A stretch of DNA of 64,000 nt from Pseudomonadota bacterium. Its GTDB lineage: Bacteria > Pseudomonadota > Gammaproteobacteria > Burkholderiales > Eutrophovitaceae. The DNA lies in assembly GCA_027624715.1 (NCBI GenBank), contig JAQBTV010000002.1, positions 186,636-250,635 of the forward strand, read 5' to 3'. A program made the position numbers and the translations under genes. This document shows, piece by piece, positions 54,453 through 62,298 of the stretch. The notes under the pieces are model-generated. The model saw only the letters and a list, made by a program, of their open reading frames with translations. It was not told where the DNA came from and did not search any database. Each line of letters starts with the position of its first letter. Within the stretch, counting starts at the first letter, position 1.

Positions 54453-55901
54453 ATGAGCTTGAGTGATAAAAATATGGAGCGCGTGCATGAGGTAATTCTA
54501 AATCCTAGTGAATTATCTCTGGATACACTACCTAGTTTATTTTCCCGTATTGGTTCTAAAAAGATTGATTATGCCGATTTGTACTTCCAATATAGTCGAT
54601 CAGAATCTTGGTCCATTGAGGATGGGATTGTAAAGGTCGGTAGTTTTAACATTGATCAAGGCGTTGGTGCGCGAGCTATTGTTGATGAAAAAACTGCTTT
54701 CGCTTATTCGGATGAAATCTCTAAGGCGGCAATTCACTCGGCACTTGATGCGACAAAGGCGATTGCTAGGCACGGATCTACCGTATCAATACCAACGAGG
54801 GTGGCTACGACAACATCGCTTTACACGAACCTAGATCCGCTGTTAGCCAATTCAAATTCTGACAAGATTAGTCTTCTTGAGAGGGTTGAGTCGTTCGCTC
54901 GTCAGATTGACTCGAGAGTGACTCAGGTGGTTGCTAACTTGGCTGCTGTTCAAGATACTATTTTGGTGTCTCGTTTAGACGGACACGTGGCTTGTGATGT
55001 GAGGCCGCTTGTTCGTTTGTCGATTCAAGTAATAGTTGAGCAGAACGGTCGTAAAGAGCAAGGCTCCGCTGGAGGAGGAGGTCGATTTTCATACGATTAT
55101 TTCAATGATGAGCGGTTGATGGATTATGCGCAAAAAGCGGTTGATCAGGCCGTGATTAACATGGGGGCAGGGCCAGCTCCGGCGGGAGAAGTGACGGTAG
55201 TGTTGGGCGCTGGTTGGCCGGGAATTTTATTGCATGAGGCAATCGGCCACGGACTGGAAGGGGATTTCAATCGCAAGGGGAGTTCCGCATTTACCGGCCG
55301 CATTGGTGAGCGTGTAGCAGCAAAGGGTGTGACGGTGGTTGATGATGGAACCATACCGGACCGGAGAGGTTCGCTCAGTGTTGATGATGAGGGCACGCCT
55401 ACTTCTAGAACTGTTCTAATTGATGATGGAATTTTGTGCGGCTATATGCAAGACACCTTAAACGCACGATTGATGGGTGTGCCCCCTACGGGTAATGGAC
55501 GACGCGAGTCTTATGCTCATGTACCGATGCCAAGAATGACGAATACATACATGCTTAACGGATTAATGGAGCGGGAGGAGATTTTGTCCTCGGTAAAAAG
55601 TGGAATTTACGCTGCGAATTTTGGTGGTGGTCAAGTTGATATCGTTAGTGGAAAATTTGTATTTTCTGCATCTGAGGCCTACCTCATTGAAAATGGAAAG
55701 ATAACTAAACCTGTAAAAGGTGCGACCCTGATTGGAAATGGGCCGGATGTCTTGACGAGAGTGTCTATGATCGGTAACGATATGTCACTTGACTCTGGCG
55801 TTGGTACCTGTGGTAAAGATGGACAAAGTGTTCCGGTGGGGGTTGGTCAGCCTACGCTGCGTATTGATGGCCTCACGGTTGGTGGCACAGACCTCTCCTG
55901 A
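54453..55901 (+). CDS. tldD: Metalloprotease TldD
   Basis: TldD pairs with TldE/PmbA to make a zinc metalloprotease that degrades unfolded peptides and matures some RiPPs such as microcin B17. The 482-residue protein has DYADLYFQYSRSESWSIEDG (~39-58), GVGARAI (~68-74), the zinc motif HEAIGHGLEGD (261-271) and a C-terminal CGKDGQSVPVGVGQPTL block (~456-472). The start is ATG 54453. No pmbA/tldE homologue is in the window. Confidence 0.96.
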   Translation: MSLSDKNMERVHEVILNPSELSLDTLPSLFSRIGSKKIDYADLYFQYSRSESWSIEDGIVKVGSFNIDQGVGARAIVDEKTAFAYSDEISKAAIHSALDATKAIARHGSTVSIPTRVATTTSLYTNLDPLLANSNSDKISLLERVESFARQIDSRVTQVVANLAAVQDTILVSRLDGHVACDVRPLVRLSIQVIVEQNGRKEQGSAGGGGRFSYDYFNDERLMDYAQKAVDQAVINMGAGPAPAGEVTVVLGAGWPGILLHEAIGHGLEGDFNRKGSSAFTGRIGERVAAKGVTVVDDGTIPDRRGSLSVDDEGTPTSRTVLIDDGILCGYMQDTLNARLMGVPPTGNGRRESYAHVPMPRMTNTYMLNGLMEREEILSSVKSGIYAANFGGGQVDIVSGKFVFSASEAYLIENGKITKPVKGATLIGNGPDVLTRVSMIGNDMSLDSGVGTCGKDGQSVPVGVGQPTLRIDGLTVGGTDLS

Positions 55902-55939
55902 GACTTGATTCTTTCCTTATATCAATAACAATATTAAAT

Positions 55940-56800
55940 ATGATTAAGGATCAGCCGTACCATATCTGGTTAGTCTTTGGGATGTTGGTCATTTTACTTG
56001 GGCTGTCTAGTCATACTTGGGCACCATCGGCTAATGACGGGCTAGATAAGAGACATCGCGTCGTAACTCTAGCTCCACATCTTGCAGAGGTGGTGTTTGC
56101 TGCTGGAGCAGGTGAGCATCTAATCGGAGTGATCTCTGGAACTGATTACCCTGTAGCTGCAACAAAGATCCCAGTTGTTGGTGGGGTCAATGGGATAGAT
56201 TTCGAGAAACTGGTCATGCTACAACCTACGATGGTGCTGGGTTGGGAGGAAGGAAACAAGTCCGCAGATATTGTAAAGTTACAAAGTCTTGGTATTCCTA
56301 TCCGTATCCTGCGTTCGAATAGACTCGTTGATATACATAAGCAAATTGTTGAAGTTGGCGATATGTTTGGTTCAGAGTTGACTGCTGTTGCTAATGCGGA
56401 TGTCATCCTTGCGAGAATCTTAAAATTTTCTCTTCATTCATCTAACTACCATCAAAAGAAGATCTTCGTCCAAGTTTGGGATAAGCCCATTTTTACGATA
56501 GGGCGTGCACACCTCATTAATGAAGGTCTTCAGCTATGCGGAGCTACAAACGTAGGAGAGAGATACCCTTTTCTGGCAAGTGCTGTTTCGATGGAGACTG
56601 TGCTTTTGTCGGGGGCTGATTACATTTTGGACTTGACTGGCAATCTGATTTCTGAGAGGTCAGAATTGGATCCAAATCGGGGGCGCTCTCTCCAAGCATA
56701 TATACCTATTCTTGAGGGGAGCGGTGATCTTCTGATGCGTCCAGGCCCACGTTTTCTAGATGGACTGGAAACACTATGTATACAACTGAGCACAGAATAG
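55940..56800 (+). CDS. BtuF-like periplasmic cobalamin/siderophore-type binding protein
   Basis: A 286-residue class III periplasmic binding protein. After an N-terminal hydrophobic segment (~9-28, signal peptide or anchor) come RVVTLAPHLAEVVFAAGAGEHLIGV (~40-64 in parts), DYPVAATKIPVVGG (~69-82) and IDFEKLVMLQPTMVLGWEEG, as in BtuF. The C-lobe has LINEGLQLCGATNVGE and ADYILDLTG. Ligand contacts cannot be verified, but the convergent neighbour, a corrinoid adenosyltransferase, supports vitamin B12. BtuC and BtuD permease genes are not adjacent. A haem or siderophore ligand remains possible. Confidence 0.82.
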   Translation: MIKDQPYHIWLVFGMLVILLGLSSHTWAPSANDGLDKRHRVVTLAPHLAEVVFAAGAGEHLIGVISGTDYPVAATKIPVVGGVNGIDFEKLVMLQPTMVLGWEEGNKSADIVKLQSLGIPIRILRSNRLVDIHKQIVEVGDMFGSELTAVANADVILARILKFSLHSSNYHQKKIFVQVWDKPIFTIGRAHLINEGLQLCGATNVGERYPFLASAVSMETVLLSGADYILDLTGNLISERSELDPNRGRSLQAYIPILEGSGDLLMRPGPRFLDGLETLCIQLSTE

Positions 56801-56828
56801 ATCGGAAAATGTTCCGTCGAAAGGTTGT

Positions 56829-57386
56829 TTAGTCTTCTTGTGTTCTGCGGCTTGACCAGTAAACATCTTCCACGTTTAGCGACTTGTTGATTGCTCGGCA
56901 TGCGACAAATAAGTAGTCGGAAAGGCGATTAAGATATTTTTTTGAAAGCTCTGAGATAGTCTCGTGTTGTTCTAGTCGAATGACGCACCGTTCCGCACGA
57001 CGACAAACTGCTCTCGCTTGGTGACATAAAGCAGCAGCTCGCGAACCCCCTGGTAATATAAATTCCTTTAATGGATGGAGGTTTTTGTTAATTGCGTCGA
57101 GTTTATTTTCAATTGTTATGACGTCCTCTTCTGATATAACGCTATATCCAGGAACGCTGAGCTCGCTTCCAAGGTTAAACAGTTCATGTTGGATGTTTAT
57201 AAAAAAGTCAGAAAGTTCTTTAGAAAGAGGCTCACAGAGCAGCAATCCGATGACACAGTTTAATTCATCGACCGTACCGATCGCCTCGATACGATCACTA
57301 CATTTCAGTGTCCGTGTGCCATCACCTAGGCCAGTGGATCCGGAATCCCCAGTTTTTGTATAAATTTTTGTCAGTCGATTACCCAT
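56829..57386 (-). CDS. Corrinoid adenosyltransferase, PduO/MMAB type
   Basis: This enzyme transfers the adenosyl group of ATP to cob(I)alamin, giving adenosylcobalamin. The 185-residue protein has the PduO-type ATP-binding N-terminus TKIYTKTGDSGSTGLGDG (~5-22), RIEAIGTVDELNCVIGL (~32-48), and the helix ARAVCRRAERCVIRL (~126-140) with the catalytic Arg pair; NRLSDYLFVACRAIN (~153-167) ends the fold. It is convergent with the BtuF-like gene (28-base gap), forming a cobalamin uptake/activation pair without a shared promoter. Some family members act on cobinamide as well. Confidence 0.93.
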   Translation of the reverse strand: MGNRLTKIYTKTGDSGSTGLGDGTRTLKCSDRIEAIGTVDELNCVIGLLLCEPLSKELSDFFINIQHELFNLGSELSVPGYSVISEEDVITIENKLDAINKNLHPLKEFILPGGSRAAALCHQARAVCRRAERCVIRLEQHETISELSKKYLNRLSDYLFVACRAINKSLNVEDVYWSSRRTQED

Positions 57387-57685
57387 AATTACTTAGTGTT
57401 TGATGACAGCTTATTGAAATTCGTTTAGACAATAATACCCATTAAGCGTTTTTATCGTTTTTTCGTATCCTTGTATTAATCTTCAGGTACGAGGTAGTTT
57501 GTCTCAATTTTTGGTTCGGATACATAGTCTTATATAAGTGATTATGATATTACAGAATCCAATCTAAAAGCTGAGGTCCTATGAAAATCGAGATTACATA
57601 AGTTATGACCCATTGCGAAGCAGCCATTGACTCCCAGAGGGGTATCCGATAAAGTTTTGCTGGGAATTTTATAGGGGGTAAAAGC
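57387..57685. other. Intergenic region before cytochrome c pair
   Basis: The 299 bases separate divergent genes (adenosyltransferase and cytochrome c). The most structured part has TCCCAG (about 57633) and CTGGGA (about 57659) arms, giving a possible six-base stem in the leader of the cytochrome genes. No full B12-box consensus of a cobalamin riboswitch was recognised. No protein gene is visible. Confidence 0.4.
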
Positions 57686-58012
57686 GTGCAAAATATTATT
57701 AATTTTTTGAGGACGTCATTGCTCATGATATTGCTTGCAACGCCGTCCGCGTTCGCTGCTGGCGATCCAGAGGCAGGCGCGCAAATAAATGCTCAATGTC
57801 AAGGTTGTCACGGCATTGCAGATTTTAGAGTAGCCTACCCAAAAGTTTATTCGGTTCCTAAAATTGGCGGCCAGAACTACGATTACATCGTGGTAGCGTT
57901 GAAGGCTTATCGAGATGGTGATCGTACCAACGGGACGATGCACGCAATTACATCCAACTTGACTGACCAAGATATCAATGATCTGGCGGCTTATTATTCT
58001 GCTGCCGAGTGA
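57686..58012 (+). CDS. Cytochrome c, class I, single haem (first of pair)
   Basis: A 108-residue periplasmic cytochrome c. A signal peptide (~1-24, cleaved after SAFA) is followed by the haem motif CQGCH (C38, C41, H42), then AYPKVYSVPKIGGQNYDYIV (~49-68) and the axial methionine in GTMHAI (~83-88). The sequence resembles one half of a cytochrome c4. The start is GTG 57686 with GGGGGT upstream. The second cytochrome gene follows after 67 bases; both have CxxCH at residues 38-42. A role as electron carrier to a terminal oxidase or other reductase is inferred. Confidence 0.92.
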   Translation: MQNIINFLRTSLLMILLATPSAFAAGDPEAGAQINAQCQGCHGIADFRVAYPKVYSVPKIGGQNYDYIVVALKAYRDGDRTNGTMHAITSNLTDQDINDLAAYYSAAE

Positions 58013-58079
58013 GTATAGAGCTTTTAAATTTGATGGAGATAGGTCTAATCTAGGTTCAAGAAAAAGGGAGTTGAAAAAA

Positions 58080-58415
58080 ATGTTCAACCGATTTGGAAAG
58101 ACATGTGTTGTTATAGCGATGTGTATGGGTTGGTCCGCTCATGCTGAGGACGAGTCTCCCAGAGAGGTGATAAAAATCGTTGGTGAGGTATGTGTGAGTT
58201 GTCATGGTCAGGATGGCAACGCTATGTTGATGGGCGCGCCAAAGCTGGGTGGCCAAAAGGCCGATTATTTGGTGAAGGCCTTAATGGATTATCAAAGTGG
58301 TGCGCGTAACAACGCTATTATGTCGGCTTTCTCAGGTGGTTTATCTACAGCTGAAATGAAGGCCCTTGGTAAGTATTTTGAAGGTCAAAGTAGCACGCTA
58401 TCGGTACCAAGGTAG
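58080..58415 (+). CDS. Cytochrome c, class I, single haem (second of pair)
   Basis: A 111-residue periplasmic cytochrome c with a signal peptide (~1-22, cleaved near SAHAE), haem motif CVSCH (C38, C41, H42), then APKLGGQKADYLVKAL (~53-68) and axial Met in NAIMSAF (~77-83). The correct start is ATG 58080, after AAAGGGAG; the frame can be extended upstream to 57978 but that part overlaps the first cytochrome gene and has no signal peptide. Together with its neighbour it looks like a split c4-type cytochrome. It ends at a terminator shared with nth. Confidence 0.92.
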   Translation: MFNRFGKTCVVIAMCMGWSAHAEDESPREVIKIVGEVCVSCHGQDGNAMLMGAPKLGGQKADYLVKALMDYQSGARNNAIMSAFSGGLSTAEMKALGKYFEGQSSTLSVPR

Positions 58416-58437
58416 CGGTCCAGAGCTAAGGCGTTGC

Positions 58438-58468
58438 AAAAAAAGACCCAAGTGGTGGGGCTTTTTTT
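58438..58468. terminator. Bidirectional intrinsic terminator, cytochrome c / nth
   Basis: AAAAAAAG (58438-58445) pairs with CTTTTTTT (58461-58468) and CCC (58447-58449) with GGG (58457-58459), with one A-G mismatch and a seven-base loop. It ends the cytochrome pair and, on the minus strand, nth, whose stop codon (58467-58469) lies in the T tract. Confidence 0.78.
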
Positions 58469-59102
58469 ATCGGTTTGATTTGTACTTAAATTCGCATAAG
58501 TCGACTAAGATGCAATGGCTGCAATCGGGCGCCCTTGCTTTACAGACGTATCGACCATGTAACAATATCCAGTGATGAGCATTTCTTAAAAATTCCTTAG
58601 GGGTATTTTTCATTAACCTTTGTTCCACTTCGTTAACGTTTTTCCCCTTCGCAATTTCTGTTCTGTTAGAAACTCTGAAAATATGTGTGTCCACGGCAAT
58701 CGTAGGCTCTCCAAATGCGGTATTTAGTACTACGTTAGCGGTTTTACGGCCTACTCCTGGGAGGGATTCGAGTGCGTCTCGATCTCTTGGTACTTGACTA
58801 TTATGTTTTTGGATTAATAGTTGACACGTCACGAAGATGTTTTTTGCTTTAGTTCGGTATAGTCCGATACTTTTAATTTCTTCAGTAATCCTCAAAACCC
58901 CAAGGTTAGATATTAATTCTGGATTATTTGCTATTTTGAAAAGTCGTTTTGTGACTTTGTTGACACTCGTGTCTGTTGCTTGCGCCGACAACATTACAGC
59001 AATCAAGAGTTCAAAGTTAGTTTTGTATATCAACTCCGTAGTGGGATGTGGGTTTTGTTCAGCTAATCGAGTGAAAATCTCCTCTCGTTTTTTTTTATTC
59101 AT
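58467..59102 (-). CDS. nth: Endonuclease III
   Basis: Nth is a DNA glycosylase/AP lyase that removes oxidised pyrimidines. The 211-residue protein has the helix-hairpin-helix LPGVGRKTANVV with catalytic Lys120, the catalytic Asp138 in AVDTHIFRVSNR, and the [4Fe-4S] ligands C187, C194, C197, C203 in the C-x6-C-x2-C-x5-C spacing. The start is ATG 59102. It follows the RnfB-like gene by 28 bases on the same strand; the rnfB-nth pair is a common betaproteobacterial arrangement. Confidence 0.97.
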   Translation of the reverse strand: MNKKKREEIFTRLAEQNPHPTTELIYKTNFELLIAVMLSAQATDTSVNKVTKRLFKIANNPELISNLGVLRITEEIKSIGLYRTKAKNIFVTCQLLIQKHNSQVPRDRDALESLPGVGRKTANVVLNTAFGEPTIAVDTHIFRVSNRTEIAKGKNVNEVEQRLMKNTPKEFLRNAHHWILLHGRYVCKARAPDCSHCILVDLCEFKYKSNR

Positions 59103-59130
59103 ATGCGATTGACTCTTGACTCCGGGGCGT

Positions 59131-59787
59131 TCAAGTATGGAGGATTTTAATCAGTCGTTTATGGGCTATTTCCATAGCCGTTGTAATTCGTTTTGCCTTA
59201 TTTTCATTCGCCCTTGAATTGCCTGATTTGTCCCTCAATTTTTGATTATGTTCTTTAGACGTCTTTTCTTTTCTCAGTTGTTTGGTTTCGTATCTTTCTC
59301 GCCATAACTTTGAGCGCTCAGCCTGGCTCAAGTTCAAAAGTTTGAGACTTGATGGTTTGCTTTTTTCAATCGCTTTATTAAGTGGCATGATCTCGATACA
59401 GTTAGTTGGGCATGGGGGTAAGCAAAGCCCACAACCAGAACATAGCGAGTGCAGAATTGAGTGAATTCGTTTGGTTGCGCCCACAATGGAGTCTATTGGG
59501 CATGCGTCGATACATAGCGTACATCCAATGCAGCATTGTTCGTCAATTACTGCGGTCGACTGTAAATCAGTTGGTTGAATGCTGGCGTCAAGGGCAACTA
59601 CTGCATATTTCGTTATTTGGGCAAGTTGTTGGATGACGTGTTCTCCACCTGGAGCGCAGCGATTAATATTTTCCTTCGACCCAGAAATTGCCTCCGCGTA
59701 GGTGCGGCAGTCTTTATATCCACAACTTTGGCATTGTGTTTGCGGTAAGATTTGGTCGATATCGTCTACGAGTTTTATAGAAAACAT
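59131..59787 (-). CDS. rnfB: RnfB-like iron-sulfur electron transport protein
   Basis: A 218-residue ferredoxin-type protein related to RnfB/RsxB. The N-terminal Fe-S domain has C19, C22, C27 and C44 (TQCQSCGYKDC); two 4Fe-4S centres follow with C86, C89, C92, C96 and C116, C119, C122, C126. The Lys/Arg-rich C-terminus (~140-218) is a stand-alone extension. The membrane anchor of true RnfB is absent and no rnfA, C, D, G or E genes are near, so it probably acts as a soluble electron donor, perhaps to neighbouring Fe-S enzymes. It lies between pyrD (24 bases) and nth. Confidence 0.9.
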   Translation of the reverse strand: MFSIKLVDDIDQILPQTQCQSCGYKDCRTYAEAISGSKENINRCAPGGEHVIQQLAQITKYAVVALDASIQPTDLQSTAVIDEQCCIGCTLCIDACPIDSIVGATKRIHSILHSLCSGCGLCLPPCPTNCIEIMPLNKAIEKSKPSSLKLLNLSQAERSKLWRERYETKQLRKEKTSKEHNQKLRDKSGNSRANENKAKRITTAMEIAHKRLIKILHT

Positions 59788-59811
59788 AAGCTTAGTTGGA
59801 GGGCTTGTATA

Positions 59812-60849
59812 TTATGCGCTGTGACGTTCTGCACAAGAGATGACTTGTGCGCAGTCCTTAATGAGTTTAGGTCCGCTGTAAATTAAACCAGAGTATATTT
59901 GGACAAGTGAGGCTCCCGCATTGATTTTGTCCAAAGCATCTTGAGGTGTAACAATGCCACCGATCCCTATTATGGGAATGGAGCCTTGTGTTAAGTTTGC
60001 TATCTTTTCGATAATGCGTGTCGATATCTGAGTTAATAAACCACCACTTAAACCTCCAGTTTCGAATAAGTTTGCCAATTGCATATCCGGTCTTTGAACC
60101 GTTGTATTTGTTGCTATGATGCCGTCTAGTTCATAGGTCTTTACTACGTCAACAATACTTTCTAATTGATAATCATCGAGATCTGGGCCAATTTTCACGG
60201 CGATAGGTTTAAATGCGCCATGGATGTTTTGAAGTATCGAGCGGGTCATACTGATATGGCTGAGCAGCCTGTGCAAATTGTCGCTTTGTTGAAGGTTTCG
60301 TAGATTTCTGGTATTTGGCGAAGAGATGTTGATTGCTATGTAGTCAGCTAGTGGGTAGACCTTCCGCAAGCAATGCTCATAATCATGATGAGCATCCTCT
60401 ATTGGTGTGTCTTTATTTTTCCCAATATTTATTCCTATCACTGCATTTCTTTTTGAGCTTTTCACTTTGCTGATGAGGTGATCAACACCTTTGTTGTTGA
60501 AGCCTAGTCGGTTTACCAAAGCCTTAGATTCTGGAACTCTAAAAAGTCGTGGTTTTTGATTGCCTGCTTGTGGCTTTGGTGTGACGGTGCCTAGTTCAAT
60601 AAACCCAAATCCTAGATTTTGTAAGCAGTTTATAAAATCTCCGTTTTTATCTAAACCTGCCGCAAGGCCAATTTTATTTCTAAAATTTAAGCCCATCACG
60701 CGTGTCGGGTCCGTTATGAAGTTTTTTTTATTAGGAGATAAACCCAAACTATCTGCGGTTTTCAGGCTCAAAAGAGCAAGTTTGTGTGCATTTTCAGGGT
60801 CTAATTGAAAGAGAGCTTTTTTAGCGATTTCATAAAAGATCGAGGACAT
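59812..60849 (-). CDS. pyrD: Dihydroorotate dehydrogenase, class 2 (quinone)
   Basis: PyrD oxidises dihydroorotate to orotate, passing electrons to the quinone pool at the inner membrane. The 345-residue protein has the class 2 N-terminal amphipathic helices (FYEIAKKALFQLDPENAHKLAL), GLAAGLDKNGDFINCLQNLGFGFIELGTVTP (~62-92 by segments), the catalytic-Ser segment NISSPNTRNLR (~174-184) and ATNTTVQRP (~246-254). ATG 60849 is the start. It is the fourth member of a minus-strand run aat-bpt-pyrD-rnfB-nth; gap to bpt is 14 bases. Confidence 0.97.
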   Translation of the reverse strand: MSSIFYEIAKKALFQLDPENAHKLALLSLKTADSLGLSPNKKNFITDPTRVMGLNFRNKIGLAAGLDKNGDFINCLQNLGFGFIELGTVTPKPQAGNQKPRLFRVPESKALVNRLGFNNKGVDHLISKVKSSKRNAVIGINIGKNKDTPIEDAHHDYEHCLRKVYPLADYIAINISSPNTRNLRNLQQSDNLHRLLSHISMTRSILQNIHGAFKPIAVKIGPDLDDYQLESIVDVVKTYELDGIIATNTTVQRPDMQLANLFETGGLSGGLLTQISTRIIEKIANLTQGSIPIIGIGGIVTPQDALDKINAGASLVQIYSGLIYSGPKLIKDCAQVISCAERHSA

Positions 60850-60863
60850 TTATTTTCAGAGCG

Positions 60864-61592
60864 TTATAAGGATTCGAGTGGTATCCAGCGATCTTGAACC
60901 AATGCCTCAAGAGGGCGAAATCGTTTTTTATAGGACATCTTTTTACTATCCTCGATCCAATACCCGATGTATAGGTATCTCAGGCCTAGCGATTTACACA
61001 GGTCTAGTTGCCAACAAATACTGTAGGTGCCATAACTGGCTGATTTGTTCTCTATATCGAAGAATGTATAGACAGCGGATAGCCCATCTTCAAGTTGATC
61101 AATAATACTGACAGCAACTACTTTATTAGCATCGCGAAACTCAATCAGTTTCGTATCTACATTGCTTTGGAGTAAGAAGTGTCGGTACTGTTCCTTACTG
61201 TCTTGATCCATGCCCCCGCCATTATGTCGAGCACTTTGATATTTCAGATAAAGGTCATAATGTTCAGTAGAGTTTCTTAGGCCTGTCATTTTGGTTGTGA
61301 GATGGGTATGCTGACTGACCGCTCTTTTTTGAGATCTCGATGGTGCAAACCTTTCAGCGTCAATTCTGACAGGGATGCAGGCGGAGCATGAGTCGCAAAT
61401 TGGACGATAGGTAAAGGCCCCACTTCGTCTAAAGCCAATACCTACTAGATCCGAGTAGATAGTTGCGTCTATCTTGTGGCTCGGTGTTGCGACTTGAGAC
61501 CTTGCAAGCTGATCAGAAAGATAGCTGCATGCATAGGGTGCAGTTGTATAAAACTGTAATTGATTGATGGGGAGATCTCGAAAGTTACTCAT
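60864..61592 (-). CDS. bpt: Aspartate/glutamate leucyltransferase
   Basis: Bpt transfers leucine from Leu-tRNA to proteins with N-terminal Asp or Glu, marking them for ClpAP degradation. The 242-residue protein has PCAYLxxxxA-like TTAPYACSYL (~17-26), the conserved cysteine-rich YRPICDSCSACIPVRID (~62-78), and YTFFDIENKSASYGTYSICWQL with YLYIGYWIEDSKKMSYKKRF near the C-terminus. This length and the C-x2-C-x2-C pattern match bacterial ATE homologues. It is 11 bases downstream of aat, the other N-end-rule transferase, so the two act in one degradation pathway. Confidence 0.96.
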   Translation of the reverse strand: MSNFRDLPINQLQFYTTAPYACSYLSDQLARSQVATPSHKIDATIYSDLVGIGFRRSGAFTYRPICDSCSACIPVRIDAERFAPSRSQKRAVSQHTHLTTKMTGLRNSTEHYDLYLKYQSARHNGGGMDQDSKEQYRHFLLQSNVDTKLIEFRDANKVVAVSIIDQLEDGLSAVYTFFDIENKSASYGTYSICWQLDLCKSLGLRYLYIGYWIEDSKKMSYKKRFRPLEALVQDRWIPLESL

Positions 61593-61603
61593 GGTTAATT
61601 GTC

Positions 61604-62290
61604 CTAAATATGAGGCGATAGAGCAATGCTCGTATCAGTTGGCTGTATGAGTTCGGATAGCAACGCCTCAAACTGTTCTCGCCCTACGGTTTCGGCTCCT
61701 AGTGATTCTAGGTGACTCGAGTGGACTTGGCAGTCAATCATTTCGACGTTTGCGGCGATTAACGTGTCCGCAAAGGTTGTTAAGGCAACTTTGGAGGCAT
61801 CAGATACAAAAGAAAACATAGACTCCCCAAAAAATACGCGACCGATAGACACACCATAGAGTCCTCCAACGAGTTTCCCATTCAACCACGTTTCTACTGA
61901 TTTTGCGATACCAAGATCGAATAGCTTAGTGTAAGCAAACAACATTTCTTCAGTTATCCAGCTGTTTGGATCGTCGCGTCGTTTCGGGCCGCAGTTTTTC
62001 ATTACCTCTTCAAACGATTGATTGATCGTTACCTCAAATTTTTTTTTTCGTAACGTTTTTTGTAAAGATCGAGATTTTTTTAAGAGTTTAGGACGCAGTA
62101 TGAGTCTCGGGTTTGGTGACCACCAGAGTATGGGCTGGTCACTGGTGAACCACGGAAATATCCCCGAGCGATAGGCGCGGATTAAAGTTTGGGGAGATAA
62201 GTCTCCTCCAATTGCAAGAAGCCCATCTGGGTCTTGTAGTGCGGTGTTAGTCGGGGGGAAGGGGTCACCGGGGTTCAAAACTGGAACCAT
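61604..62290 (-). CDS. aat: Leucyl/phenylalanyl-tRNA-protein transferase
   Basis: Aat adds Leu or Phe to proteins with N-terminal Arg or Lys, creating an N-degron for ClpS/ClpAP. The 228-residue protein has GLLAIGGDLSPQTLIRAYRSGIFPWF (from ~24, in segments), WWSPNPRLIL (~57-66), VETWLNGKLVGGLYGVSIGRVFFGESMFS (~131-159 by segments) and MIDCQVHSSHLESLGAE (~182-198). All match Aat. ATG 62290 follows the SOD-like gene, whose stop is eight bases upstream, so that gene may share the transcript. Confidence 0.96.
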   Translation of the reverse strand: MVPVLNPGDPFPPTNTALQDPDGLLAIGGDLSPQTLIRAYRSGIFPWFTSDQPILWWSPNPRLILRPKLLKKSRSLQKTLRKKKFEVTINQSFEEVMKNCGPKRRDDPNSWITEEMLFAYTKLFDLGIAKSVETWLNGKLVGGLYGVSIGRVFFGESMFSFVSDASKVALTTFADTLIAANVEMIDCQVHSSHLESLGAETVGREQFEALLSELIQPTDTSIALSPHI

Positions 62291-62298
62291 TTCTAGGT

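Noticed and set aside
57387-57685. Possible cobalamin riboswitch between the adenosyltransferase and cytochrome genes
   Set aside because: Only a short TCCCAG/CTGGGA stem was found; the B12-box consensus is not present and the downstream genes are cytochromes, not B12 genes.
57978-58079. Upstream extension of the second cytochrome c gene
   Set aside because: It overlaps the first cytochrome gene and would hide the signal peptide inside the protein; ATG 58080 with AGGGAG is much better.
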